64,000 nt of DNA from CALFMR01 sp035550595 (GCA_035550595.1 DASZOV010000149.1:1-64000); one strand, 5' to 3'; shown: positions 15,158-24,692, numbered from the stretch's first letter. Notes: generated by a model from the letters alone, not told the origin. Numbers and translations: made by a program.

Positions 15158-17995
15158 TTACTGCGCCGACCGTTCGCGTTCGCTGCCCGCGTGCGCCATC
15201 GGACTCGACTCGCCGCGCTGCTCGAACGCGCGCGTGATGAGCCGTTCCTGATTGCGCGCGTGGCGCGCCGCCGATCCTTCCGCCGGACTCGAGCTGCGCG
15301 GCCGCGCGAGCACGGCCAGCCGACGCGTGCCGACGAGGCCTTCGAGCGCGGGCCGCACGAAGTCCCACGCGCCCATGTTCTCCGGCTCCTCCTGCACCCA
15401 CAGCACTTCCTCGAGGTGCGGGTACCGGTCGAGCGTGGTCACCATCTCGTTGATCGGCAGCGGATAGAGCTGCTCGACGCGACACACGGCCACCGCGCGC
15501 GCGTCGGCACGCTTGGGGCTGGTCAGCAGATCGATGGCGACCTTGCCCGTGCAGAACACGAGCCGTCGAATCTCGTTCGCTCTCCCCTTGGCCTCCTCGT
15601 CGTCAATCACCGTCATCCATCGGCCTTCGGCCAGCTCGCGCGGCGACGAGGCGACGGCGGGATGACGCAGCAGACCTTTTGGCGTGAGGACGATGAGCGG
15701 GAGGGGATCTTTGATGAGAAGGGCGGCCTGCCGGCGCAGCACGTGGAAGTACTGGGCGGCGGTCGTACAGTTGACGACCCGCATGTTGATGTCGGCCGCC
15801 AGTTGCAGAAAGCGCTCAGGCCGCGCGCTCGCGTGGTCCGGACCCTGTCCTTCGTAGGCGTGCGGCAGGAGCATCACGAGCGACGGTTCCTGGCCCCATT
15901 TCGCGCGCGCCGACAGCACGAACTCGTCGAGCATGGGCTGCGCGCCGTTGACGAAGTCGCCGTACTGCGCTTCCCAGATGACGAGACGATCGGGCGCCTG
16001 GATGTCGTAGCCGTACTCGAACCCGACGGCCGCGTTCTCGCTGAGCGGACTGTTACGGATCTCGAACGACGCGCGCGCCTGCCGCAGCGCCTCGAGCGGC
16101 GCGAACCGCGCGCCGGTGTTCGCGTCGAAGAGCACGGCGTGGCGATGGCTGAACGTGCCGCGCTCGACGTCTTCACCCGTCAGCCGAATAGGCGTCCCGT
16201 CCTCGAGCACGGACGCGAGCGCGAGCTCCTCGGCCGCGGCCCAGTCGATCGTCCGCTCGGTTGGCGCGTCGAACGCCTGCCGCCGGCGTTCGCGCGACCG
16301 CTCGAGCTTGCGGTTGACGGTGAAGCCCTCCGGCACGACGAGCAGCGCGTCGTTCAACGCGCGCAGGCGATCGATCGGGACAGCCGTGCGCGTCTGTGCG
16401 GCCGTACCCGGCGCGGCGACTTCAGGCGGCGCCTCCACCAGGTTCTTCTCCGGATCGAGCGCGTCGTAGGTCGCCTGCAGCGCGTCCATCCGCTGATTGG
16501 AGAGCGTCTGTGCGTACCCGGATTCGATGACGCCGCGCGATTCGAGCGTGCGCGCCCACATCTCGCGCACGGTCGGCTGCTCGGCAATCTTGCGGTACAT
16601 GGCCGGCTGCGTGAACGCGGGCTCGTCGCCTTCGTTGTGGCCGTAACGCCGGTAACCGACGAGATCGATGAGCACATCGCGATGGAAGCGTGCTCGGTAA
16701 CCGAAGGCGAGCCGCACGGCCGCGACGCACGCCTCGGGATCGTCCGCGTTCACGTGCACGATCGGAATCTTGTAGCCGCGCGCGAGGCCGCTCGCGTAGA
16801 GCGTGCTGAACGAATCGTGCGGATCGGTCGTGAAACCAATCTGATTGTTCGCGATGATGTGAACCGTGCCGCCCGTCGTGTAGCCGGCCAGCCTGTGCAG
16901 ATTCAGCGTCTCGGCGACGATGCCCTGTCCGGCGAACGACGCATCGCCATGAATGAGGATGGGCAGCACGGCGTCGGGATTGAAGCGCGGCATGCCGGGC
17001 GCGCTCGCGTCGGTGCCCGCCGCGCGCGCCATGCCCTCGAGCACGGGATCGATCGCCTCGAGATGGCTCGGGTTGGGCGGCATCGACACGACGAACTCGA
17101 CGCGCTCGCCGCCGCCAATCGCGCGCGACGCACCCAGGTGATATTTGACGTCGCCGCTCCACTGCACGCCCTCGAGCGCGAGTCCATTGCGAACCGGATC
17201 CTTGAACTCGGCGAGGATCTGCGCGTACGGCTTGCCGATGACGTGCGCCATCACGTTCAGCCGGCCGCGATGCGCCATGCCGATGAACGCCTGCCGCATA
17301 CCCGCTTCGGCGGCCTCGGCGATGACCTCGTCGAGGACGGGCACGAGCATGTCGAGGCCTTCGATCGAAAACCGCGTCTTGCCGGGGAACGTGCGGTGGA
17401 GGAAGCGCTCGAACACCTCGACGTCGGTCAGCCGGTCGAGCAGCGCAATGGGATCGATCGGATCGGCCGGCGCGCGGTAGCGGCCGCGCTCGACGGCTTC
17501 GCGCAGCCAGTGCCGTTCGTCGGGCACGAAAATGTGCGCAAAATCGTACCCCGTCGTCGAGCAGTAGATCGCCTTCAACCGCTCGATGACGTCCCACATC
17601 GTCTCGGCGCCTTCGGCGACCGGACCGGCGATGATCGACGCCGGCAGCGAGCGAAGGTCGGCTTCGGTGACGCCGTGCGACTCGGGCAAGAGCGCGTGAT
17701 CGCCGAGCGGACGGCTGCCGAGTGGATCGATATGAGCGGCGAGATGGCCGTAACGCCGAATGGCCTGCGCCAAATCGCGCGCACCGACGACGATGTTCGG
17801 GTTGAGCGCGGCCGGCATGTCCGTGACGACGTCGCCCGACGTGGGCGGCGGCGCGGGCCGGCGGGGCGGGGGCGAGACACGAAACAGCGCCCGCGTGTCC
17901 GGGTCCACTGATAAAGGATCAGCGAGGAACTTGTCGTACAGCTCCTCGGCGTACCCCGCGTTCACACCCTGAAAGTCGCGCCAATCCAAGGACAT
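15158..17995 (-). CDS. sucA: 2-oxoglutarate dehydrogenase E1 component
   Basis: 945 residues from ATG 17995; ATG 18004, three codons earlier, is an alternative. The N-terminus SLDWRDFQGVNAGYAEELYDKF is the usual E1o start, for binding E2. The thiamine diphosphate domain has GMAHRGRLNVMAHV, ILIHGDASFAGQGIVAETLN and HIIANNQIGFTT, and the transketolase-like half has RHAVLFDANTGARFAPLEAL and LLPHAYEGQGPDHASARPERFLQ. It decarboxylates 2-oxoglutarate and passes the succinyl group to SucB. It sits 53 bp downstream of fumC and upstream of sucB, a TCA-cycle operon. Confidence 0.94.
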   Translation of the reverse strand: MSLDWRDFQGVNAGYAEELYDKFLADPLSVDPDTRALFRVSPPPRRPAPPPTSGDVVTDMPAALNPNIVVGARDLAQAIRRYGHLAAHIDPLGSRPLGDHALLPESHGVTEADLRSLPASIIAGPVAEGAETMWDVIERLKAIYCSTTGYDFAHIFVPDERHWLREAVERGRYRAPADPIDPIALLDRLTDVEVFERFLHRTFPGKTRFSIEGLDMLVPVLDEVIAEAAEAGMRQAFIGMAHRGRLNVMAHVIGKPYAQILAEFKDPVRNGLALEGVQWSGDVKYHLGASRAIGGGERVEFVVSMPPNPSHLEAIDPVLEGMARAAGTDASAPGMPRFNPDAVLPILIHGDASFAGQGIVAETLNLHRLAGYTTGGTVHIIANNQIGFTTDPHDSFSTLYASGLARGYKIPIVHVNADDPEACVAAVRLAFGYRARFHRDVLIDLVGYRRYGHNEGDEPAFTQPAMYRKIAEQPTVREMWARTLESRGVIESGYAQTLSNQRMDALQATYDALDPEKNLVEAPPEVAAPGTAAQTRTAVPIDRLRALNDALLVVPEGFTVNRKLERSRERRRQAFDAPTERTIDWAAAEELALASVLEDGTPIRLTGEDVERGTFSHRHAVLFDANTGARFAPLEALRQARASFEIRNSPLSENAAVGFEYGYDIQAPDRLVIWEAQYGDFVNGAQPMLDEFVLSARAKWGQEPSLVMLLPHAYEGQGPDHASARPERFLQLAADINMRVVNCTTAAQYFHVLRRQAALLIKDPLPLIVLTPKGLLRHPAVASSPRELAEGRWMTVIDDEEAKGRANEIRRLVFCTGKVAIDLLTSPKRADARAVAVCRVEQLYPLPINEMVTTLDRYPHLEEVLWVQEEPENMGAWDFVRPALEGLVGTRRLAVLARPRSSSPAEGSAARHARNQERLITRAFEQRGESSPMAHAGSERERSAQ

Positions 17996-18048
17996 ACGGA
18001 TCATCTCGGCGCCAGTCGCGCCAGACTTTGATGATATCAGCGACGCGC

Positions 18049-19455
18049 CTAGGCGCCCGGCTCGGTCATGCGCTTCGGGTCGACCCACGCGTCGAAGTCG
18101 GCCGCGCTCACGAGCCCGAGCGCCACGGCCGCTTCCTTCAGCGTCGTGCCGTCCTTGTGCGCCTTCTTGGCGATCTTCGCGGCGTTGTCGTAGCCGATGT
18201 GCGGGTTGAGCGCGGTGACGAGCATCAGGCTCCGCCGCAGGTTCTCCTCGATGCGCGCGCGATTCGGTTCGATGCCGCTCGCGCAGAAGCGCGTGAAGTT
18301 CGTGCACGCGTCGCCGAGGAGCCGGATGCTCTGCAGGACGTTGTGGATGATGAGCGGCTTGAAGACGTTCAGCTCGAAGTTGCCCGACGCGCCACCGATG
18401 CCGACCGCCACGTCGTTCCCCATCACCTGCGCCGCGACCATCGTCATCGCTTCCGACTGCGTGGGATTGACCTTGCCCGGCATGATCGAGCTGCCCGGCT
18501 CGTTCTCGGGGATCGTGATCTCGCCAAGGCCCGAGCGCGGGCCCGAGGCGAGCCAGCGGACGTCGTTCGCGATCTTCATCAGCGCGGCCGCGAGCGTCTT
18601 GAGCGCGCCGTGCAGCGCGACGAGCGCCTCGTGCCCGGCGAGCGCCGCGAACTTGTTCGGCGCGGTCCGGAACGGCAGCGCCGTGAGCGCCGCGATGTGC
18701 TTCGCGCTGCGCTCGGCGTACTCGGGATGCGTGTTGAGCCCGGTGCCGACGGCCGTTCCACCGAGCGCGAGTTCGTAGACCGCGGGCAGCGCCGACTCGA
18801 CCGCTGCGGTCGCAACGCGTAGTTGCCCCACCCAGCCAGAGATTTCCTGTCCGAGCGTCACCGGCGTCGCATCCTGCAGGTGCGTGCGGCCAATCTTGAC
18901 GACGTCGGCGAACGCCGTCGCCTTGTCCTGGAGCGTGCTCGCGAGCTGGTCGACGGCCGGCAGCAGGAGATGGACGACTTCCTCGGCGGCGGCGATGTGC
19001 ATCGCCGTGGGGAACGTGTCGTTCGACGACTGGCCGCGGTTGACGTGGTCGTTCGGATGGATCGGCTTCTTCGATCCCATCACGCCGCCGGCCATCTCGA
19101 TCGCGCGATTCGAGATGACTTCGTTCGCGTTCATGTTCGTCTGCGTGCCGCTGCCGGTCTGCCAGACGAAGAGTGGAAAATGATCGTCGAGCTTGCCATC
19201 GATGACTTCGTCAGCCGCGCGGACGATCAGATCCACGTGGTCCTTGGGCAGCGTGCCGAGATCGCCGTTGGTGAGCGCCGCTGCTTTCTTGAGGATGCCG
19301 AGCGCGCGGATGAGCGGACGCGGAAAATGCTCACGGCCGATATTGAAATGGTGGAGGGATCGTTCCGTCTGGGCGCCCCAGTACCGGTCCGCCGGCACCG
19401 CAATCGCCCCCATGCTGTCGGTTTCCTGTCGCGTCTTCCTCGGCGTCTCGGTCAC
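18049..19455 (-). CDS. fumC: Class II fumarate hydratase
   Basis: 468 residues from GTG 19455, chosen for GGGAG 8 nt upstream and for family length. Signatures are ADRYWGAQTERSLHHF near the start, SGTQTNMNANEVISNRA, and the superfamily loop GSSIMPGKVNPTQSEA near residue 325 with the catalytic serine region. It reversibly hydrates fumarate to malate and needs no iron-sulphur cluster. It is the first gene of fumC-sucA-sucB. Its promoter must lie in the short gap shared with the divergent hypothetical gene. Confidence 0.95.
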   Translation of the reverse strand: MTETPRKTRQETDSMGAIAVPADRYWGAQTERSLHHFNIGREHFPRPLIRALGILKKAAALTNGDLGTLPKDHVDLIVRAADEVIDGKLDDHFPLFVWQTGSGTQTNMNANEVISNRAIEMAGGVMGSKKPIHPNDHVNRGQSSNDTFPTAMHIAAAEEVVHLLLPAVDQLASTLQDKATAFADVVKIGRTHLQDATPVTLGQEISGWVGQLRVATAAVESALPAVYELALGGTAVGTGLNTHPEYAERSAKHIAALTALPFRTAPNKFAALAGHEALVALHGALKTLAAALMKIANDVRWLASGPRSGLGEITIPENEPGSSIMPGKVNPTQSEAMTMVAAQVMGNDVAVGIGGASGNFELNVFKPLIIHNVLQSIRLLGDACTNFTRFCASGIEPNRARIEENLRRSLMLVTALNPHIGYDNAAKIAKKAHKDGTTLKEAAVALGLVSAADFDAWVDPKRMTEPGA

Positions 19456-19488
19456 GTCACGCACTCCCGCTCGGCCGGTCCCGATGCC

Positions 19489-19517
19489 TTGCACCGGATC
19501 CTGGGCCGCCCTACATT
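19489..19517 (+). promoter_or_regulatory. Sigma70-type promoter for the 200-residue protein
   Basis: TTGCAC and TACATT are separated by 17 bp. The ATG at 19542 is 24 bp past the -10 box, so any leader is short. The element faces away from fumC. Confidence 0.5.
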
Positions 19518-19541
19518 AGAACAAACATCCTGCCCGTCCGC

Positions 19542-20144
19542 ATGGCCGCACTCGATCGCCTCCGGGCTTTCCGCCGCAACGCCTGGCACGTCCGCGACGC
19601 GCTGGCGCTCTTCGACGCCGCCGCCGGTCCGCTGCACGTCGACGACGGCTATCTGCAGGACCAGGCGGCGGTCGATCGCTACAAGCGGCTCGCGATCCCC
19701 GTTCGGCGCGCGCTGAATCCCGCGGACCGCGCGTCGTTCGCGCTCGCGGTCGAGGCGCTTCGCGAGTGCGGGCGCGGCGCGGCCGACGCGTCACGTCCCG
19801 CGCGGGCGGATTGGGATCGCCTGCAGACGGACCTCGACGCCGCCATCTCGCTCGGCGCACAAAAAGTCACGCGGCGCGCGCTCCTGACCGACTGGCTGGA
19901 GGCCGCGGCGTTCTACGACAAGCTCGATCGCGACCGGTCGTACGATCGGCTCGTCGATCGCTGGGGCAAGGCCGCCGAGAGCCTGGCGGTCGATCTCGCG
20001 CGCGAGACCGCCGCGATCGTGCTGCGGCTCGACGAAGTCGCCGCCGAGGAGCTCGAAGAGCCGGTCGTGCTTCCACCGCCAGAACCGACGCCGCCTCCGC
20101 CGCCCGAACGAAAGATCTGGTGGTGGCGGCGAGCCCGGCGCTGA
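19542..20144 (+). CDS. Hypothetical protein with Pro-rich basic tail
   Basis: 200 residues; I do not recognise the family. It is mostly alpha-helical and charged with no signal peptide or membrane span. The C-terminus is VVLPPPEPTPPPPPE followed by a Trp-Arg cluster (KIWWWRRARR), which might contact membranes or nucleic acid. Codon usage matches its neighbours and it has a promoter-like element just upstream, so I take it as a real gene. Confidence 0.65.
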   Translation: MAALDRLRAFRRNAWHVRDALALFDAAAGPLHVDDGYLQDQAAVDRYKRLAIPVRRALNPADRASFALAVEALRECGRGAADASRPARADWDRLQTDLDAAISLGAQKVTRRALLTDWLEAAAFYDKLDRDRSYDRLVDRWGKAAESLAVDLARETAAIVLRLDEVAAEELEEPVVLPPPEPTPPPPPERKIWWWRRARR

Positions 20145-20271
20145 GCGTGATGCCACCGCTGGCCTTCACGCCACGCGGCGGATATGCTGCCACTCGCCGG
20201 CGCCCGTCCTGACCGACGAGGGCCGGTTGGAATCGGCCGAAGGCCTGAGACCCCAAACAACGGAGTGCGGG

Positions 20272-20898
20272 ATGGGAAAGTATCTGACCGAGTTCGTCGG
20301 CACGTTCTTCTTGGTCCTGACGGTCGGCTGCACGGGCGTCGCGGCCGGCCCCGGCGTGATCGCGCCGATCGCGATCGGCTCGGTGCTGATGGTGATGATC
20401 TACGCGGGCGGCCACGTGTCGGGCGGCCACTACAACCCGGCGGTCACGCTCGGCGCGTTTCTGCGCGGTGCGTGTCCAGCCGCTGACGTCGCGCCCTACA
20501 TGGCGTCGCAGATCGTCGGCGCGCTCGCGGCGGCGGTCGTCACGCTCTACCTGCGCGACGCGGGCGCCGCGTCCGTGCTGCAGCCGGCGATCGGCCCGGC
20601 GTTCGTCGCCGAGTTGCTCTTCACCTTCGCGCTCGTGTTCGTCGTGCTGAACACGGCCACGACGAAGAAGACCGCGGGCAATTCGTACTTCGGTCTCGCG
20701 ATTGGCTTCACCGTGCTCGTGGGCGCGTTCGCGGTCGGCGACATCTCGGGCGGCGCGTTCAATCCGGCCGTGGCCATCGGCGCCTCGGCGATGGGCCTGC
20801 TGCCCTGGCCGTTGATCTGGATGTATCTCGGCGCCGAGCTCGTCGGCGGCGCGCTCGCGGCCGTCGTCTTCAAAGCCATGAACGGCGCGGAGGCGTGA
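20272..20898 (+). CDS. Aquaporin / MIP family channel
   Basis: 208 residues from ATG 20272, with GGAG 7 nt upstream. It has six hydrophobic segments and both pore signatures, HYNPAVTLG near residue 64 and AFNPAVAIG near 163. The second NPA loop lacks the usual Arg right after NPAV (NPAVAIG instead of NPARSLG), so the selectivity filter differs from textbook AqpZ or GlpF. Transport of water, glycerol or other small neutral solutes is plausible. It is followed by two strong inverted repeats. Confidence 0.88.
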   Translation: MGKYLTEFVGTFFLVLTVGCTGVAAGPGVIAPIAIGSVLMVMIYAGGHVSGGHYNPAVTLGAFLRGACPAADVAPYMASQIVGALAAAVVTLYLRDAGAASVLQPAIGPAFVAELLFTFALVFVVLNTATTKKTAGNSYFGLAIGFTVLVGAFAVGDISGGAFNPAVAIGASAMGLLPWPLIWMYLGAELVGGALAAVVFKAMNGAEA

Positions 20899-20926
20899 CG
20901 CGCGGGCCGCAGCGCGGCCGCGTTCA

Positions 20927-20966
20927 ACACGATTGTCGAGGCGAACGTATGTCTCGACAATCGTGT
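20927..20966. terminator. 14-bp inverted repeat after the aquaporin gene
   Basis: ACACGATTGTCGAG and CTCGACAATCGTGT form perfect 14-bp arms around a 12-nt loop, 28 bp after the aquaporin stop. No T-run follows on either strand. It may be an atypical terminator or a protein-binding dyad. Confidence 0.5.
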
Positions 20967-21001
20967 CGCGCACGCCGCGGCCGGCCGCCAGCGCGGAAGA
21001 A

Positions 21002-21033
21002 GCGTTTCGCCCCGGAATTCCGGGGCGAAACGC
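21002..21033. repeat. 32-bp perfect palindrome
   Basis: Two 16-nt arms beginning GCGTTTCGCCCCGG meet at AATT with no spacer and no mismatch. It lies 60 bp upstream of the ATP-grasp gene and could be an operator or a transcription-stop hairpin. Confidence 0.7.
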
Positions 21034-21093
21034 GCCGGGCGGCGATCGTGATCGGGACGCGTCACTGGTCCGTCGTTTGCAGTCTCACCCGCC

Positions 21094-22557
21094 GTGCCAG
21101 AGACGGCGTTTTCCACCGCGTCGGGGCTGTTCGCGCAGTACGCGCTCGGGCCGGCCTATGACGAGATGTTCGGCCGGTCGGGCGACCCGCACCCGCACTG
21201 CCGTGCGCTCTGCGAGGACCTGACGGGATTCTCGGCAGCCGAGTTGCGCCGGCACCAGGCCGAGGCCGATCGCGCGTTCCTCACGCAGGGCATCACGTTC
21301 ACGGTGTACGGCGACGAGCAGGGCACCGAGCGCATCTTTCCGTACGATCTGCTGCCCCGCATCATCTCCGCGGCCGAGTGGCAGGTGCTCGAACGCGGGT
21401 TGACCCAGCGGCTCACGGCGATCAACCTGTTCCTGAAAGACGTCTATCACGAGGGCCGGATTCTGGCCGAGGGCGTCGTGCCGCGCGACCTCGTGCAGAG
21501 CTGCCGGCATTTCCGCCGCGAGATGCGCGGCGTCCACGTCCACCGCGACATCTACGTGTCGATTGCCGGCACCGACCTCGTCCGCCTCGAGGACGGACGG
21601 TTCGTCGTGCTCGAGGACAACCTCCGCGTGCCGAGCGGCGTCTCCTACATGCTGGCGAACCGCGAGGTGATGCGGCGCGTGTTCCCCGGACTGTTCGAAC
21701 GCTACACGGTGAGCCCGATCGCGCACTACGGCCAGGCGCTCCTGGCCACGCTGCAGGCCCTCGCGCCACCGGCGCGCCCCACGCCGACCTTCGTCGTGCT
21801 GACGCCAGGCGTGGGCAACTCGGCCTACTTCGAACACGCGTTCCTCGCCCGCGAGATGGGCGTGCCGCTCGTCGAGGGCCGCGACCTGCTGGTCCACGAC
21901 AACATCGTCTACATGCGCACGACCGCCGGACTGCGCCGCGTGGACGTGATCTATCGGCGCGTGGACGACGACTTCCTCGATCCGCTGGCCTTTCGCCCCG
22001 ATTCGCACCTCGGCGTCGCGGGGCTGCTCAACGCCTATCGCGCCGGGAACGTGTCGCTGGCCAACGCGATCGGAACCGGTCTGGCCGACGACAAGGCGGT
22101 CTACGCCTATCTGCCGGCGATCATCCGGTTCTATCTGTCCGAGGACCCCATCCTCGCCAACGTCGACACGTACCTCCTGTCGCGGCCGTCCGATCGGCGA
22201 TACGTGCTCGATCACCTGGAATCGCTCGTCGTCAAGGCCGTCGGCGAGTCGGGCGGGTACGGCATGCTCATCGGTCCGCACAGCACGGCGGCCGAGCGCG
22301 ATCTGTTCCGCCGGAAGATCGAGGCCGCCCCGCGAAGCTACATCGCGCAGCCGGTCCTCGCGCTGTCGCAGGCGCCCTGCTTCGTCGACGATCGCATCGA
22401 GCCGCGCCACGTCGACCTGCGCCCCTACGTGCTCTACGGCGCGAACGTGACGATCGTGCCCGGCGGTCTGACGCGCGTCGCGCTCCGCAAGGGATCGCTC
22501 GTCGTCAACTCGTCGCAGGGCGGCGGCAGCAAGGACACCTGGGTCCTGAAGGAATAG
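21094..22557 (+). CDS. Circularly permuted ATP-grasp protein
   Basis: 487 residues of the CP_ATPgrasp (DUF404/DUF407) family. FTVYGDEQGTERIFPYDLLPRII, HRDIYVSIAGTDLVRLEDG, VLEDNLRVPSGVSYMLANR and VKAVGESGGYGMLIGP are characteristic and carry the predicted nucleotide and Mg contacts. Such proteins are predicted amide ligases that join amino or carboxyl groups using ATP. It is the first gene of a three-gene cassette with an alpha-E protein 2 bp downstream and a transglutaminase. This arrangement recurs in many bacteria and is thought to make or modify a small peptide, but the product is not established. Confidence 0.9.
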   Translation: MPETAFSTASGLFAQYALGPAYDEMFGRSGDPHPHCRALCEDLTGFSAAELRRHQAEADRAFLTQGITFTVYGDEQGTERIFPYDLLPRIISAAEWQVLERGLTQRLTAINLFLKDVYHEGRILAEGVVPRDLVQSCRHFRREMRGVHVHRDIYVSIAGTDLVRLEDGRFVVLEDNLRVPSGVSYMLANREVMRRVFPGLFERYTVSPIAHYGQALLATLQALAPPARPTPTFVVLTPGVGNSAYFEHAFLAREMGVPLVEGRDLLVHDNIVYMRTTAGLRRVDVIYRRVDDDFLDPLAFRPDSHLGVAGLLNAYRAGNVSLANAIGTGLADDKAVYAYLPAIIRFYLSEDPILANVDTYLLSRPSDRRYVLDHLESLVVKAVGESGGYGMLIGPHSTAAERDLFRRKIEAAPRSYIAQPVLALSQAPCFVDDRIEPRHVDLRPYVLYGANVTIVPGGLTRVALRKGSLVVNSSQGGGSKDTWVLKE

Positions 22558-22559
22558 CC

Positions 22560-23507
22560 GTGCTGCTGTCGCGTGTCGCCGACGCCTTGTATTGGATCGG
22601 CCGCTACCTCGAGCGCGCCGAGCACATCGTGCGCGTGGTGGACGTGCGGCTGGACCTCGGGATCGACCGCCGGCTCGGATCGGATCGCTGGAACTTCGAC
22701 CGCCTGCGCGCGAGCCTGCAGGTGCCCTCGGGCGAGGGCCCCGATGGCCCGGCGGCGCTCGTCGAGGCGTTCGTCTTCGACGTGACGAACCGCAACTCGG
22801 TCGCGTCCTGCATCACGCAGGCGCGCGAGAACGCCCGGCAGGTCCGCGAAGAGATCAGCTCCGACATGTGGCAGCAGGTGAACGAGCTGTTCCTGCGCGT
22901 GCGGCAGGCCTGCGCGTCGGCGCCGTCGACCCGGCCGCACTTCCTCGCGCGGCTCGTCATCGACGGCATCCATCTCTTTCAGGGCATCACCGATGCCACG
23001 ATGGGGCACGGCGAGGGCTGGCGCTATCTCCAGGTCGGCCGCTTCCTCGAGCGGGCCGGCGCGACGGCGCTGCTGCTCGACGCGCACTTCCGCGACACGC
23101 CGGTGGCGCCCGGCGCGACGGGCGATCGATCGAGCAGCGTCAGCCTGCTCCGGTCGTGCGCGGCGCTCGAGGCGTACTGCCGCTGCTACACGGCGGATCT
23201 GCGGCTCGGGCGGGTCGCCGAGTTCCTGCTGCTCGACCCGGAGTTTCCGCGATCGGTGCGATTCGCGGCCGACCGCGTCGAGACCGCACTGCAGGCGCTG
23301 GCACGCGCGACCGCGCGGCCCGCCGGTGGACAAGCCGAGCGGCTCGCCGGCCGCCTCCACGCGTCGCTCGACTACGGTCAGGTGGACGAGATCCTCGAAG
23401 ACCCTCACACCTATCTCGACGGCATCGGCCGGCACTGCGCCCAGATCCACGCCGCGCTCTACCAGACCTACGTCGGATACCGCATCGAATCGGCACTGTC
23501 GGCGTGA
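22560..23507 (+). CDS. Alpha-E domain protein (DUF403)
   Basis: 315 residues starting with GTG two bases after the ATP-grasp stop. The N-terminus LLSRVADALYWIGRYLERAEH is the family hallmark; HFLARLVIDGIHLFQGITDATMGHGEGWRYLQVGRFLERA contains the conserved helices. The protein is all-helical. Alpha-E proteins almost always accompany circularly permuted ATP-grasp proteins, and their biochemical role is unknown. Tight spacing implies translational coupling. Confidence 0.9.
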   Translation: MLLSRVADALYWIGRYLERAEHIVRVVDVRLDLGIDRRLGSDRWNFDRLRASLQVPSGEGPDGPAALVEAFVFDVTNRNSVASCITQARENARQVREEISSDMWQQVNELFLRVRQACASAPSTRPHFLARLVIDGIHLFQGITDATMGHGEGWRYLQVGRFLERAGATALLLDAHFRDTPVAPGATGDRSSSVSLLRSCAALEAYCRCYTADLRLGRVAEFLLLDPEFPRSVRFAADRVETALQALARATARPAGGQAERLAGRLHASLDYGQVDEILEDPHTYLDGIGRHCAQIHAALYQTYVGYRIESALSA

Positions 23508-23526
23508 CGCCGACCGAGGATCGCCC

Positions 23527-24492
23527 ATGACCTACACGGTTCGCCACGTCACGCGCTTCACCTACGAGGCGCCGATCAGCGAGAGCGTCATGGAAGTGCG
23601 CATGCAGCCGCGCAGCGACGCGACGCAGCGCTGCCTGCACTTCGGCCTGAGCACGGCGCCGCCGACGCGCATCCTGATGTACCAGGACCACGACGGCAAC
23701 ATCGTCCATCACTTCGACATCCCCGGACGGCACGCGCGGCTGGCGATCACGGCCGAGGCGCTCGTCGATTGCACGCCGGCGACGCCGCTGCCGGCGACGC
23801 TCGGCGACGAGGGCTGGGCGCGGCTCGACGCGGTCGCCGCGTCGGGCGAGCTCTGGGAACTGCTCAACCCGAGCCAGTTCGCGCACGCGACGCCGCTCGT
23901 CGACGCCTTCGCCAACGAAATCGGCCTCGCCCGGCGCGGCGACCCGATCGCGACGATGCGGTGGTTGATGAGCGAAATCCACGGACGGTTCGAATACCGC
24001 CCGCAGAGCACGCGCGTCGACTCGCCCGTCGACGACGCGCTGCGCGCCCGGCGTGGCGTGTGCCAGGACTTCGCGCACCTGTTCCTGACGCTCGCCCGGC
24101 GGCTGGGCGTGCCGTGCCGCTACGTGAGCGGCTATCTCTTCCATGACTCGGGACTGACGGAGGAGGCGGCAAGCGCCACCCATGCCTGGACGGAGGCGTT
24201 CCTGCCCGGCCTCGGTTGGATCGGCTTCGACCCGACCAACGACGTCATCGCCGAGGACCGGCACATCCGCGTGGCGATCGGCCGCGACTACGCCGACGTG
24301 CCGCCAACGCGCGGCGTCTTCAAGGGCGTCACGACCGTGCGCGGCGAGCTCACCGTCGGGGTCACCGTCGGATCGGCGCAGCCGGCCGTGGCCGGAGACG
24401 TCCTGCCGTTCGTGCCCTGGATGTCGCGCGAAGCGTCGGCGCCGATGGGCGCGGACGACACCGGGTCGTCCCAGTCGCAGCAGCAGCAGTAA
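23527..24492 (+). CDS. Transglutaminase-like cysteine protease family protein
   Basis: 321 residues. After an N-terminal strand-rich region (TYTVRHVTRFTYEAPI, typical of the bacterial transglutaminase N-domain) the papain-like core has the triad C179 in RRGVCQDFAHL, H219 in THAWTE and D235 in GFDPTND. There is no signal peptide. Members hydrolyse or form isopeptide bonds. As the third gene of the ATP-grasp/alpha-E cassette it may process or release the product of the ligase. The tail is Ser/Gln-rich. Confidence 0.9.
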   Translation: MTYTVRHVTRFTYEAPISESVMEVRMQPRSDATQRCLHFGLSTAPPTRILMYQDHDGNIVHHFDIPGRHARLAITAEALVDCTPATPLPATLGDEGWARLDAVAASGELWELLNPSQFAHATPLVDAFANEIGLARRGDPIATMRWLMSEIHGRFEYRPQSTRVDSPVDDALRARRGVCQDFAHLFLTLARRLGVPCRYVSGYLFHDSGLTEEAASATHAWTEAFLPGLGWIGFDPTNDVIAEDRHIRVAIGRDYADVPPTRGVFKGVTTVRGELTVGVTVGSAQPAVAGDVLPFVPWMSREASAPMGADDTGSSQSQQQQ

Positions 24493-24550
24493 CATCCTCC
24501 ACAGAATTGTCGAACGCGCCGAGGCGATCGACATTCGTGGGAATCGGTCC

Positions 24551-24568
24551 AATTGCCGGCCGGCAATT
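24551..24568. repeat. 18-bp perfect palindrome
   Basis: AATTGCCGGC and its mirror meet without a spacer, about 60 bp after the transglutaminase stop and 125 bp before the GH43 gene. It could be a hairpin at the end of the cassette transcript or an operator; there is no T-run. Confidence 0.45.
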
Positions 24569-24692
24569 CGTCGCGCCGCGTCGTGCACCCGGCGGCGGCC
24601 TTGCCCGGCCAACGGCGGCAGCCGTATGCTGCGGCCGGGCCCGTCGTCCCACTCGTTCGCGGCCCGCGTTCGCCGTCCGTCAGGAGGGACCG

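Noticed and set aside
13625..17911. A 1428-codon open frame on the plus strand opposite sucB and sucA
   Set aside because: It is the antisense shadow of two clearly conserved genes; its translation is Arg/His/Asp-rich with no domain, as expected for the complement of GC-rich codons.
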